From Clavibacter capsici (GTDB lineage: Bacteria; Actinomycetota; Actinomycetes; Actinomycetales; Microbacteriaceae), in contig NZ_CP012573.1 of NCBI RefSeq assembly GCF_001280205.1, forward strand, positions 1,240,001 to 1,304,000: 64,000 nucleotides of DNA, given 5' to 3'. Below, piece by piece: positions 1 to 8,663 of this stretch (position 1 is its first letter; each line of letters begins with the position of its first letter). Both the position numbers and the translations under genes were made by a program. The notes below the pieces were generated by a model. That model did not search any database. It saw nothing but the letters and a program-made list of their open reading frames with translations, and was not told where the DNA came from.

Positions 1-460
1 TCGCGACGGGGTCGAGGTCGCCGAGCGGCACGAGGTGGCGCGGGTCGTCGACGATCATGTACTCGGCCATGGCGCCGGGCGCGCCGAGCCCGGGAGGCTG
101 GATCCCCTCTGCCGCGGCGTTCTCGCAGTAGTTCTCACGGCCCTCGGCGCACGCGTGGCAGCGCCCGCAGCCCCACGGGCCGTAGACCGCGACGGCGTCG
201 CCGACGGCGAGGTGCTCGACGCCCGCGCCCAGCTCCTCCACGACGCCCGCGCCCTCGTGGCCGAGGGTCAGGGGGAGCGGGTAGCCGGCGGCGCGGTACT
301 CCTCCTCCGAGAGGCCCATCACGTACTCGTCCGAGTGGCACACGCCGGCGGCGGTGACGCGGAGGAGGACCTGACCGGGGCCGGGGGTCGGCTTCTCGAT
401 CTCGACGACCTCGGGGTGGGATCCGATGCGGGTGTACTGGAGCGCCTTCATGCCCTCCAT
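1..460 (-). CDS. Zinc-dependent alcohol dehydrogenase, 3' part outside window
   Basis: This is the N-terminal ~153 residues of a medium-chain zinc alcohol dehydrogenase, expected to oxidise an alcohol with NAD(P) in the cytoplasm. Reading on the minus strand, the protein begins MEGMKALQYTRIGSHPEVVE. It carries the catalytic-zinc Cys in GVCHSDEYVMG, the GHEGAGVVEELG segment with the second zinc ligand, and the structural-zinc cysteines in GCGRCHACAEGRENYC. Two in-frame ATGs lie nine bases apart (460 and 451). The inner one matches the usual family start MKALQY, while GGAGGG between them would be very close to it as a ribosome site. The Rossmann NAD domain lies outside the window, so substrate and cofactor cannot be judged. 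Confidence 0.9.
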   Translation of the reverse strand, partial: MEGMKALQYTRIGSHPEVVEIEKPTPGPGQVLLRVTAAGVCHSDEYVMGLSEEEYRAAGYPLPLTLGHEGAGVVEELGAGVEHLAVGDAVAVYGPWGCGRCHACAEGRENYCENAAAEGIQPPGLGAPGAMAEYMIVDDPRHLVPLGDLDPVA

Positions 461-500
461 CGTATTCCCCGCTCGGGGGAACTTGCTGGACGCGCGCGGG

Positions 501-1229
501 TCAGGGCAGGCGGCTGCCGTGCGGGGGATCCGCGCGCGGTGCCTGCATGCGTTCGGCCTCGGGGAGGGCGAGCTCGGCGTCGGCGGCGTCGCGGAGGAGG
601 GCCATGCGGCCGGCGAGGCGGCACATCGAGTGCACGGTGGTGGCGCCCATGACGAAGAAGAGGGGGACGAAGAGCATCTGCAGGGGCGCACTCCCCGCCA
701 GCAGCATGACCGGAACGGCGACGAGTGCCGCGGTGCCCAGGATGAGCACCGCGGGGACGCCGACCGCCCCGGAAGCGATGCCACGGCGGGACTCCACCGC
801 GACCCGCTCAGCGGTGCCGGGTGCGAGCGCGACCCGACCGCGGGCGTCCACGGACCGATCGAGCAGCGCGGCGTCCCGCCAGTGCGGGTGCGCCCCCGTC
901 GCGGAACCCAGGCGGCGTGACGCGCCCGACAGCCAGGCGGCGAGGATGATCGAACAGGCGAGGGCGCCGATGACGAGCCCGAGAGCGGCGGCGAGCGCCG
1001 TCTCGCCGCCGTGGGCGTCGTCCATGCCGAGGAACAGGGCGCGGAACAGCAGGGCGGTCGCGAGGCCGACGACCGCGGCGACGCCGAGCGCCAGGAGACG
1101 GCGGCGCGGCGTGATCACCTCGGCGATCCACGCGGCGATGGCGCGGGCGCCGATGCGGACCAGCTCGCGCTCCCCGTGGCCGGGGTAGTCGGGACCGGCG
1201 GTGGCGGCGGTCGTCTCGTCGGCGGTCAT
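501..1229 (-). CDS. Hypothetical multi-pass membrane protein
   Basis: I do not recognise the family. The protein is about 242 residues long and begins MTADETTAATAGPDYPG. This start is chosen over one 14 codons upstream because GGGAGG sits six bases before it. Four hydrophobic segments are visible in two pairs: around LLALGVAAVVGLATALLF and LAAALGLVIGALACSIILAAW, then VLILGTAALVAVPVMLLAG and LFVPLFFVMGATTVHSM. A soluble linker of roughly 60 residues separates the pairs, and the C-terminal tail is charged. It is divergent from the DinB-like gene at 1397, with a 167-bp GC-rich gap between them. Confidence 0.75.
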   Translation of the reverse strand: MTADETTAATAGPDYPGHGERELVRIGARAIAAWIAEVITPRRRLLALGVAAVVGLATALLFRALFLGMDDAHGGETALAAALGLVIGALACSIILAAWLSGASRRLGSATGAHPHWRDAALLDRSVDARGRVALAPGTAERVAVESRRGIASGAVGVPAVLILGTAALVAVPVMLLAGSAPLQMLFVPLFFVMGATTVHSMCRLAGRMALLRDAADAELALPEAERMQAPRADPPHGSRLP

Positions 1230-1396
1230 GCGGGCCTCCCGGTCCGGGGCCGGACGTCGTCCCCCGTCCATCCGCCCGGGCGGATGCGCCCCTCACGGAC
1301 CGGCGGGCGTCCCCCGTCCGGGGCGCGGGGCGCGAGGCGCGTCGTCCGGACGGCGGGCGCTGGACGCGTGTCGGCGGCGCCTGAGATGCTCGCGGC

Positions 1397-2044
1397 ATGA
1401 CCGCAGCGCAGCCCTCATCCGCGACCCCGTCCGATCCCGCGCCCGACGACGTCGCCGTGCGCGACGACCTGATCCGCCACCTCCGCCTCGCGCGCGAGGC
1501 CCTCGTCTGGAAGCTCGAGGGCCTGGGGGAGCACGACGTCCGCCGCCCGCTCGTGCCGACCGGATCCAACCTGCTCGGGCTCGTGAAGCACGCCGCGGGC
1601 GTCGAGGCCGGCTACCTGGGGTTCGTCTTCGGCCGGCCGTTCCCCGAGCGCCTCGCCTGGATGGAGCAGGACGCGCCGCCGAACGCCGACATGCGCGCCG
1701 CCGTCGACGAGTCGCGCGCCGACATCGTGGGGCTCTCGGAGCGGGTCGGCGCGCACGCCGAGGCGACGCTCCGGGCGCTCCCGCTCGACGCGGCGGGCAC
1801 GGTGCCGTGGTGGCCGGGCGGATCCGGGAACGTCACGCTCCAGCGCGTCGCCGTGCACCTCGTCGCCGAGCTGAACCGGCACGCGGGGCACGCCGACGTG
1901 CTGCGCGAGCTCGTCGACGGTGCGGTCGGACTGCGCGCGGGGAACGGCAACCTGCCCGACGGCGACGCCGCGTTCTGGCGGGCCGAGCACGCGGAGACCG
2001 CGCGGATCGCCCGCGCGGCGGCGGGGCTGCCGCCGGTCGCCTGA
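1397..2044 (+). CDS. DinB/DUF664-like four-helix protein
   Basis: A 215-residue protein of the DinB / mycothiol-dependent transferase fold. Family members are metal-binding four-helix bundles, and many actinobacterial ones use mycothiol as thiol cofactor. Metal-ligand candidates are the His in LVKHAAGVEAGYLG and the two His in VAVHLVAELNRHAGHAD, which is the usual spacing for DUF664. The upstream sequence GATGCT lies exactly six bases before the ATG, a weak version of the leaderless -10 arrangement seen elsewhere in the window. The reaction is unknown. It converges with the alpha-mannosidase gene, with 33 bp between the stops. Confidence 0.85.
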   Translation: MTAAQPSSATPSDPAPDDVAVRDDLIRHLRLAREALVWKLEGLGEHDVRRPLVPTGSNLLGLVKHAAGVEAGYLGFVFGRPFPERLAWMEQDAPPNADMRAAVDESRADIVGLSERVGAHAEATLRALPLDAAGTVPWWPGGSGNVTLQRVAVHLVAELNRHAGHADVLRELVDGAVGLRAGNGNLPDGDAAFWRAEHAETARIARAAAGLPPVA

Positions 2045-2077
2045 CCGCGGAGCCCCGCCTCGTGCGGACCGCGTCCG

Positions 2078-5038
2078 CTACCGGCGCGCGAACCGCAGGG
2101 TCGCGATCTCGAACGGCCGCAGCGTGAGCGCGATCCCGTCGGCCGACGCCTGCGCGTCCGCCTGCGCGTCCGCGTCCGCGCCCTCGAGGGGCCGCTCGAG
2201 CAGGTCGGTGCGGATCGCCGCGCCGAGCCCGGCCGCCGGATCCACCTGCACCACCGCGCGCTCCCGCCCGCCGCGCGCCTCGTACAGCCGCACGACGAGG
2301 TCGCCCGAGCGGTCCTCCGCGAGCTTCACGGCCTCGATCACCACGGCCGCGGACGACGAGGTGACGAGCGGCGCGACGCCGTGGTCGCCCGCGACCTCGC
2401 GCACCGGCAGGTTGAGCCGGTACCCGGCGTCCGCCGCGTCGAGCACGTCGGGGGCGACGCGCACGGCGGAGCGCAGCACGTGCCGGCCCTGGTCGGCGTG
2501 CGGGTCGGGGAACACGGGCGCCCGCAGGAGCGACTGGCGCACGAGGGTCGCGCTGCCGCCGTCCGGGCGGGGGATCCGCGTCACGTCGTGCCCGTACGTC
2601 GCGTCGTTCGCCACCGCCACCCCGAAGCCGGGCTCGCCGACGTGCACCCAGCGGTGCGCGACCGTCTCGAAGCGCGCCGTCTCCCAGGAGGTGTTCGCGT
2701 GCGTCACGCGCTGCACGTGCCCGAACTGCACCTCGGACGCGGCGCGGTCGGCGTGCACGTCCAGCGGGAACGCGAGCTTGAGGAGCTTCTGCCGCTCGTG
2801 CCAGTCGACGTCGGTGACGACCTGCAGCTCCGGCTCGCCGGCCGGCAGCGTCCACGTCTGCGTGACGCGGGAGGCGCCGAACGCGCGCTCGACCACGAGG
2901 GCCGCGCCGTCGATCCGCACGGATGCGACGTCGGTGAGGTCGGTGCGGTTGCGGCGGTAGGCGTCGTCGATGTCCCATGCGTCCCACTGGTTCGGGGTGT
3001 CGCGGAACAGCTGGAGGAGGCCGAGCCGCTGGCCGGGGGCGACGAGGTCGCGGCCCGACGCGGCGTCGACGAGCGAGGAGACCGTGCCGTCGGCGTCGAA
3101 CCGCGCGCGCACGAGGCCGTTGTCGATGACCCAGCCGTCGCCGTCCGCGACGGGCGCGGGGGAGCCGTCGGCAGGATCCACGACCCGGGCGGACAGCGCG
3201 CCGACGCCCGCCGCGTCCACGGGCGCCGCGTTGAACGCGATGCGCCGGTCGCCGGATCCCGCGAGCGCGGACTGCGCCGCGGCGACGAGCTCCCGCAGCC
3301 GGCCCTGCACGCGCGCGTGCTCGCGCTCGGCCTCCTGGTGCACCCACGCGATGGAGGTGCCCGGGAGGATGTCGTGGAACTGGAGCAGCAGCACCGTGCG
3401 CCACAGCGCGTCGAGCTCGTCGTGCGGGTACTCCGCGAGTCCCCGGACGGCCGCGGTCGCGAGCCACAGCTCCGCCTCGCGCAGCAGGTGCTCGCTCCGC
3501 CGGTTGCCCTGCTTGGTGCGCGCCTGCGACGTGTACGTGCCGCGGTGGAACTCGAGGTACATCTCGCCCGACCACACGTGCGGATCCCGGATCTCCGCCC
3601 GGGCCGCGTCGAAGAACGCCAGCGGCGTGCCCAGCGTCACGCGCGGCGACCCCTCCAGGTCGTGCGTGCGGTGCGCCGCCGCGACCATCTCGCGCGTCGG
3701 CCCGCCGCCACCGTCGCCCCAGCCGAACGGGACGATGGACGCGTTGCTCACGGCCTTCTCGGCGTGCTGGCGCTCGGCGCGCGCCAGGTCCTCGCCGGAG
3801 AGGTCGGAGTTGTAGGAGTCCACCGGCGGGAAGTGCGTGAAGACGCGGCTGCCGTCGATGCCCTCCCAGAGGAAGGTGTGGTGCGGCATGGTGTTGGTCT
3901 CGTTCCACGACTGCTTCTGCGTGAGGAAGTACTCGGCGCCCGCCCCGCGCACGATCTGCGGCAGGGCGCCGGTGTAGCCGAACGAGTCGGGCAGCCACAC
4001 CTCGCGGGCGTCGATCCCGAACTCCTCGAGGAAGAAGCGCTTGCCCTGCACGAGCTGGCGCACGAGCGCCTCGCCGCCCGGCATGTTCGTGTCGGACTCG
4101 ACCCACATCCCGCCGACCGGCACGAACCGGCCCTCGGCCACGCGCTGCCGCACCCGCTCGAACAGCCCCGGGTGGTCCTCCTTCAGCCACGCGTACTGCT
4201 GCGCGCTGGAGGCGGCGAACACGAAGTCCGGATCCTCGTCCATGAGCGCGAGCACGTTCGAGAAGGTGCGCGCGACCTTGCGGCGGGTCTCGCGCACGGG
4301 CCAGAGCCAGGCGGAGTCGATGTGCGCGTGGCCGACGGCGGTGACCCGGTGCGCGCTCGCGTGGGCCGGTGCGGCCAGCACGGCCGCGAGCTCGCGTCGG
4401 CCCGCGTCGGCGGTGCCGGCGACGTCGTCGGGATCCACCGCGTCGCACATGCGCTCGAGCGCGGCGAGGATCTCCGCGCGCCGCGGCGACGCCGGATCCA
4501 GCTGGGCCATGAGGCCGCGGAGCGTCCACACGTCGCGGTCCAGCTCCCAGACGGCCACGTCGCGCCAGGCGAGGTCCATGGTCCGGAGCGTGTAGATCGC
4601 CTCGTCGCCGGCGGTCGCGGGGTCGCCGAGCGGGGTCTCGCCGTGGAAGGAGTCGCCGCCGATGTCGGGGTTCGAGGCCGCCTCGATCCAGAGGTCGATG
4701 CGCGTCCCCGGCGCCGTGCCCGCCCCGATCGCCTCGAGCGGCACGTAGCCGTTGTAGGGCTCGATGGCCTTCACGACGCTGCCGTCCGGCCGGTGGACGA
4801 GGCCCTCGGCCTGGAACCCGGGCTGCCGGTCGCTGAAGCCGAGGTCGACGAGCACCTCGAGCGCCGTGCCCGCGGCGTCGCCGTCGGCGGGCACCTCGCC
4901 CGTCACGTGGAACCACGTGGTGCCCCACGCACGGCTCCACGGGGTGCCGACGGCGAAGGGCCGGCCGTGCTGCGCGACCGCCTCGGCGAACGGCACGGGC
5001 TCGCCGGGCGCGTCCCACGCCTCGATGGCGAGCGGCAT
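2078..5038 (-). CDS. Alpha-mannosidase, glycoside hydrolase family 38
   Basis: A cytoplasmic-type GH38 alpha-mannosidase that should release mannose from oligomannosides imported by the adjacent ABC transporter. Counting from the ATG at 5038, the metal-binding HAHID motif is at about residues 237-241 (GHAHIDSAWLWP). The likely nucleophile Asp is at about 351 (WLPDSFGYTG), and the large C-terminal beta domain follows to residue 986. The coordinates give the longest uninterrupted frame, but I think the true start is upstream. The same frame continues back through TTQLAEARIERFVRDRL, the usual family N-terminus, without any start codon. A well-placed ATG at 5121, with GGAG six bases before it, is one base out of frame across a C5 run (see findings). 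It is the last gene of the transporter operon. Confidence 0.92.
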   Translation of the reverse strand: MPLAIEAWDAPGEPVPFAEAVAQHGRPFAVGTPWSRAWGTTWFHVTGEVPADGDAAGTALEVLVDLGFSDRQPGFQAEGLVHRPDGSVVKAIEPYNGYVPLEAIGAGTAPGTRIDLWIEAASNPDIGGDSFHGETPLGDPATAGDEAIYTLRTMDLAWRDVAVWELDRDVWTLRGLMAQLDPASPRRAEILAALERMCDAVDPDDVAGTADAGRRELAAVLAAPAHASAHRVTAVGHAHIDSAWLWPVRETRRKVARTFSNVLALMDEDPDFVFAASSAQQYAWLKEDHPGLFERVRQRVAEGRFVPVGGMWVESDTNMPGGEALVRQLVQGKRFFLEEFGIDAREVWLPDSFGYTGALPQIVRGAGAEYFLTQKQSWNETNTMPHHTFLWEGIDGSRVFTHFPPVDSYNSDLSGEDLARAERQHAEKAVSNASIVPFGWGDGGGGPTREMVAAAHRTHDLEGSPRVTLGTPLAFFDAARAEIRDPHVWSGEMYLEFHRGTYTSQARTKQGNRRSEHLLREAELWLATAAVRGLAEYPHDELDALWRTVLLLQFHDILPGTSIAWVHQEAEREHARVQGRLRELVAAAQSALAGSGDRRIAFNAAPVDAAGVGALSARVVDPADGSPAPVADGDGWVIDNGLVRARFDADGTVSSLVDAASGRDLVAPGQRLGLLQLFRDTPNQWDAWDIDDAYRRNRTDLTDVASVRIDGAALVVERAFGASRVTQTWTLPAGEPELQVVTDVDWHERQKLLKLAFPLDVHADRAASEVQFGHVQRVTHANTSWETARFETVAHRWVHVGEPGFGVAVANDATYGHDVTRIPRPDGGSATLVRQSLLRAPVFPDPHADQGRHVLRSAVRVAPDVLDAADAGYRLNLPVREVAGDHGVAPLVTSSSAAVVIEAVKLAEDRSGDLVVRLYEARGGRERAVVQVDPAAGLGAAIRTDLLERPLEGADADAQADAQASADGIALTLRPFEIATLRFARR

Positions 5039-5113
5039 CCGGCGGCGGTGGACGTTCGGCGTGAGGCGGTCGCGGACGAACCGCTCGATGCGGGCCTCGG
5101 CGAGCTGGGTGGT

Positions 5114-5121
5114 GGGGGCAT
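5114..5121 (-). other. Probable one-base lesion at the alpha-mannosidase start
   Basis: On the minus strand the sequence is ATG followed by five C residues and then ACCACC. The ATG has GGAG at a spacing of six, yet it leads into a frame that is not the mannosidase. One extra C would give MPPTTQLAEARIERF joined directly to the GH38 frame. This could be a real mutation, a phase-variable tract, or a homopolymer error in the assembly. Confidence 0.65.
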
Positions 5122-5242
5122 GGTCGTCTCCGGTCGTGTGGCGCGGCGGGCCGCGGCGGGTGGATCGGTGGGTCGGGTGGTGCGGGCGCGCGGTCGGCGC
5201 GCCGGGGTGCGGGGGAGCGCCCGGCGGCGGCTCCCGGACGGA

Positions 5243-6151
5243 TCAGCCCTTCACGGCGCCGGCCAGCGCGTTGGAGCCGCCGAGCGTGCGCGAGACGAGC
5301 ACGTACAGCGCGATGACGGGCACCGAGTACACGAGCGAGAACGCCGCGAGCTGGCCGTAGGCGACCGACCCGTACTGCCCGAAGAAGGCGAAGATGCTGA
5401 CGGCGGCCGGCTGCTTGTCCGGGCTCAGCAGCAGGATGAAGGGCACGAAGAAGTTCCCCCAGGCCTGGATGAACACGAAGATGAACACCACCGCGATCCC
5501 CGGCCGCATGAGCGGCACGACGATGTGCGTGAGCGTGCGCATCATCGACGCGCCGTCGGTCCACGCCGCCTCCTCGAGCGAGATCGGCACGGAGTCCATG
5601 AAGTTCTTCGCCATCCAGATCGCCATCGGCAGGCTGGTCGCGGCGAGGAAGAAGACCGTGCCGCCGATCGAGTCGATGAGGTCGAGCGTCACGAAGAGGC
5701 TGTAGACGGGCACCATCATCGCGGTGATGGGGAGGCAGGTGCCGAAGAGGATCCCGTAGAGGAACGGCTTGGTGATCCGCATCCGGTACCGCGACAGCGG
5801 GTACGCCGCGAGGATCGCGACCACCACCGTCACGACGGCGCAGCCGCCCGAGAGCACGAGGCTGTTCATCAACGGGATGAAGGAGATCTCGGGCGTCAGC
5901 ACCGCGGTGAAGTTGTCGAGCGTGAACTCGGCGGGCACCTTCGCCGACAGCGTGGCGGACCGGTCGACGGACGCGAGCACGAGCCAGACGAGCGGCACCG
6001 CGAAGCACAGCGCGACGAGCACCAGCACGCCGTTCGCGACGAGGCGCATCACGCGGCCGCTCGGCGAGGTCATGCGCGATCCCGGCGGCCGGGCCGACCG
6101 CCTCGCGCGAACCGGCCGGGCGGCGGGCGGGGTCATCGTGGTCACGGCCAT
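5243..6151 (-). CDS. Sugar ABC transporter permease (MalG type)
   Basis: A 302-residue inner-membrane permease, one of two that pair to form the channel of a carbohydrate importer. It has a basic N-terminal tail, six predicted membrane segments starting at LVANGVLVLVALCFAVPLV, and the ATPase-docking EAA loop EEAAWTDGASMMRTLTHIVV. The ATG at 6151 is preceded by GGAGGT, which overlaps the stop of the upstream permease (2-bp gap), so translation is probably coupled. The transporter set has no ATPase of its own here. Such CUT1 systems commonly borrow a shared MsiK-type ATPase encoded elsewhere. Confidence 0.93.
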   Translation of the reverse strand: MAVTTMTPPAARPVRARRSARPPGSRMTSPSGRVMRLVANGVLVLVALCFAVPLVWLVLASVDRSATLSAKVPAEFTLDNFTAVLTPEISFIPLMNSLVLSGGCAVVTVVVAILAAYPLSRYRMRITKPFLYGILFGTCLPITAMMVPVYSLFVTLDLIDSIGGTVFFLAATSLPMAIWMAKNFMDSVPISLEEAAWTDGASMMRTLTHIVVPLMRPGIAVVFIFVFIQAWGNFFVPFILLLSPDKQPAAVSIFAFFGQYGSVAYGQLAAFSLVYSVPVIALYVLVSRTLGGSNALAGAVKG

Positions 6152-6153
6152 GG

Positions 6154-7149
6154 TCAGTCCACCTCCGGGCGCAGCGCCCTGATGTAGATCACCGAGAACA
6201 CCGCTCCGACGAGGAGCATGATCGTGGCGATCGCGGTGCCGAAGCCCAGCTGCGAGAACTGGAACGCCTCCTGGTAGGCGAGGATCGGCAGGGTCGAGCT
6301 GCTGGTGCCCGGGCCGCCGCCCGTCATCACGAAGATGAGGGTGAAGACCGAGAGCGTCTGCAGCGTGGTGAGCATCAGGTTCGTCGAGATGCTGCGGCGG
6401 ATGACCGGCAGCGTGATGAACACGAGCCGCTGCCAGCCGGTCGCGCCGTCGACCTCGGCCGACTCGGTGATCTCCGGCGGCACCTCCTGCACGGCCGCCG
6501 AGTACACGAGCATCGAGAAGGCCGAGCCGCGCCACACGTTCGCGAGGATCACCGACAGCAGCGGCAGCCCGTAGAGCCAGTTCGCGCCCTCGATCCCGAA
6601 CCAGCCCAGGATCGTGTTGAGCGTCCCGTCGTCGTTGAAGAACGCGTACGCGGCGAACGCGGCGACGATCTCCGGCAGCACCCAGGCGGCGATCACGAAG
6701 GTGCCGACGATCGCGCGCACCACGCGGTTCCCCTGCCGCATGAGGAGGGCCAGCCCGAGGCCGACGACGTTCTGCCCGACGACCGCGGAGAAGAACACGA
6801 ACGCCAGCGTGAGGAGCACCGACTTGGGGAAGTCGGGATCCGCGAACAGCGCGGTGTAGTTGTCGAACCCGATGAACCGCGCGCCGCCGGCCGCGTACCC
6901 GGTGAGGGACGCATCCGTGAAGGAGCCGTAGAGGCTCGAGATCACGGGGCCGAGGAGGAACAGGGCGAGCAGGACGATCGAGGGCAGCAGCGGGATCGTG
7001 CGCGCGCCGGTGCGGAGCGCGTGGGAGCGGGCGCGGCCCGGGCGGACCGGTGCGGATCCGCCCGCCCCGGGGCCGCGGCCCGATCCCCCCGCGTCCGGCC
7101 GGCCGGCATGGCGGCCGACGGGCACCGGGACGGGGGCGATGGTGGCCAC
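6154..7149 (-). CDS. Sugar ABC transporter permease (MalF type)
   Basis: A 331-residue permease that partners the MalG-type protein downstream. After a Pro/Gly/Arg-rich cytoplasmic tail, membrane segments begin at IPLLPSIVLLALFLLGPVIS. The EAA docking loop is ESAEVDGATGWQRLVFITLP. It lies three bases after the substrate-binding protein gene. The substrate is inferred, not seen: the downstream GH38 gene suggests mannosides. Confidence 0.93.
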   Translation of the reverse strand: MATIAPVPVPVGRHAGRPDAGGSGRGPGAGGSAPVRPGRARSHALRTGARTIPLLPSIVLLALFLLGPVISSLYGSFTDASLTGYAAGGARFIGFDNYTALFADPDFPKSVLLTLAFVFFSAVVGQNVVGLGLALLMRQGNRVVRAIVGTFVIAAWVLPEIVAAFAAYAFFNDDGTLNTILGWFGIEGANWLYGLPLLSVILANVWRGSAFSMLVYSAAVQEVPPEITESAEVDGATGWQRLVFITLPVIRRSISTNLMLTTLQTLSVFTLIFVMTGGGPGTSSSTLPILAYQEAFQFSQLGFGTAIATIMLLVGAVFSVIYIRALRPEVD

Positions 7150-7152
7150 GGA

Positions 7153-8541
7153 TCAGTCCTCGGCCTTCTGCGTCCCGTCCTCGCCGACGATGCCGACGAG
7201 CGCCTGGTCGTAGGCGGCCGCGGCCTCCTCGGGCGTCTGCTGGCCGGTCATCACCGACTCCATGGCGACCGTGATGGCGTTCGAGATGCGGCTGTAGTCG
7301 GTGGTCGCGGGACGGAAGTGCGTCGTGTCGACGATCGAGGAGAAGAACTCGAACGTGGGGTTGGAGGCGACGTACTCGGGATCCTCGGCGACGTCGCTGC
7401 GGACCGCGATCTGGCTGGCCGCGATGTCGTACGACTTCGAGCCCTCCTTGTCGAGCGCGTCGGCGATGAACTCGAACGCCTTGTTCGGGGCCTTCGTCTT
7501 CGCGCCGACCGCGAGGGTCCAGCCGCCCGACATGCTCACGGCGCCGGGTGCCTGGCCGTCCTGGGTGGGCATGGGCGCCTGGCCCATCACGTCGCTCCAC
7601 TCGGGCCACGGGTTCGTGCCCGTCTCGAGCCAGGTGCCGCTCAGCCACGAGCCGTCGAGGTCGATGGCGAGCTTGCCCTGCGGGAGCCACTGGCCGGCGA
7701 CGATGGTGCCGATGTTGGTGTCGAGCGCCTCCTCGGGCTTCGGGCCGATGCCGCCCTGGTAGACGTCGCGGATGAAGCCGAGCGAGTCCTCGAAGCCCTG
7801 GGAGCCGGTGATCCACTTGCCTGTCGCGTCGTCGTAGAGGGTGCCCGTGGGGGTGCCGTAGTGCAGCATCTCGAAGCCCTGCATCGTCGCGCCCTCGCCC
7901 TGGGGCTTGCCCGAGTAGACGTTGATGGGCACCACGTCCGGCAGCTTCGCCTTGATCGTCTTCGCGGCGTCGAGCACGTCGTCCCACGTCCTCGGCTCCC
8001 ACGGCACGGGGAGCCCGGCCTGGGCGAACAGGTCCTTGTTGTACCAGAGGGCGCGCGTATCGGTGCCCATCGGGATCCCGTAGACCTTGCCGTCCTCGCC
8101 GACGCCCGCCTGCTTGGCCGAGTCGAAGAACTCCGACCAGTCGTCCCACTTCGCGACCTGGTCGTCGAGGGGGAGGAGGTAGCCGGCGGCCGCGTCGGAC
8201 TTCACCTTGAAGGTGTCCTCGTACATCACGTCCGGGGCGGTGGAGGCGGAGCGGTTCATCAGCGCGAGCTTGGTGAAGTAGTCGTCGTTCTGCGCGGCGA
8301 TGGGCACGAACTCCACCTTCATGCCGGGGTTCGCCGCCTCGAAGGTCTTCGCGGTCTCCTTCATGTGGGCGTCCATCTGGGTGAACGTCCCGAACTTCTG
8401 GTACGCGACCTTGAGGGTCTTCCCGTCGCCGCCGCCCGCGCCGCCCGAGCAGCCGGATGCGAGGAGGAGGGCGGCGACGGAGGCCGCCGTGATCTGGAGG
8501 ATGCGGGCTCGCGTCCTGCGGCGAGGCGTTCGATTCATCAT
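7153..8541 (-). CDS. Sugar ABC transporter substrate-binding lipoprotein
   Basis: Family 1 extracellular solute-binding protein of about 462 residues, anchored outside the membrane to deliver sugar to the two permeases that follow. The start is one of two adjacent ATGs (8541/8538), with GGGAG just upstream. An in-frame ATG at 8604 is rejected because it falls inside the promoter/operator. The N-terminus has an Arg-rich region, the hydrophobic run ILQITAASVAALLLASG and the lipobox LASGC. It is the first gene of the operon and follows the palindromic operator. Confidence 0.94.
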   Translation of the reverse strand: MMNRTPRRRTRARILQITAASVAALLLASGCSGGAGGGDGKTLKVAYQKFGTFTQMDAHMKETAKTFEAANPGMKVEFVPIAAQNDDYFTKLALMNRSASTAPDVMYEDTFKVKSDAAAGYLLPLDDQVAKWDDWSEFFDSAKQAGVGEDGKVYGIPMGTDTRALWYNKDLFAQAGLPVPWEPRTWDDVLDAAKTIKAKLPDVVPINVYSGKPQGEGATMQGFEMLHYGTPTGTLYDDATGKWITGSQGFEDSLGFIRDVYQGGIGPKPEEALDTNIGTIVAGQWLPQGKLAIDLDGSWLSGTWLETGTNPWPEWSDVMGQAPMPTQDGQAPGAVSMSGGWTLAVGAKTKAPNKAFEFIADALDKEGSKSYDIAASQIAVRSDVAEDPEYVASNPTFEFFSSIVDTTHFRPATTDYSRISNAITVAMESVMTGQQTPEEAAAAYDQALVGIVGEDGTQKAED

Positions 8542-8597
8542 GGTGCTCCCTTGCTCCACTGGCTCGGACGGCCGGCGTCGTCGCGGGTCGTCGGGGT

Positions 8598-8627
8598 TAG
8601 CCAAACGTATGGACTAATCCATGTCAA
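8598..8627 (-). promoter_or_regulatory. Promoter of the mannoside transporter operon with internal operator
   Basis: On the minus strand a perfect -35 box TTGACA (8622-8627) is followed at 17-18 bp by a poor -10 (TTGGCT/TGGCTA, around 8598-8604). The spacer holds a perfect inverted repeat, ATGGA-CTAA-TCCAT (8609-8622), the only sizeable AT-containing palindrome in the gap. A protein bound there would block the polymerase, so it is a natural operator for the adjacent ROK repressor, with release by an imported sugar. Binding by that protein is inferred. Confidence 0.7.
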
Positions 8628-8663
8628 GACATCCTGGTGACCATCCGCGGACGCATGCCGTCG

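Noticed and set aside
1230-1396. Repeated CGTCCCCCGTCC-like words between the membrane protein and DinB-like genes
   Set aside because: Two short similar words in a very GC-rich gap are expected by chance. They are not phased and not palindromic.
2064-2078. Six-bp hairpin between the DinB-like and mannosidase genes as a terminator
   Set aside because: GCGGAC-CGC-GTCCGC is short, overlaps the mannosidase stop, and such hairpins are common at this base composition.
2381-6187. A very long open frame on the plus strand through the mannosidase and permease genes
   Set aside because: It is antisense to clear GH38 and permease proteins. In DNA of this GC content, antisense frames rarely meet stops. 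The translation is Arg/Val/Gly/His-rich with no family features.
8542-8604. Earlier start (8604) for the sugar-binding lipoprotein
   Set aside because: It would place the promoter and operator inside the coding region and put 21 charged residues in front of a normal lipoprotein signal.
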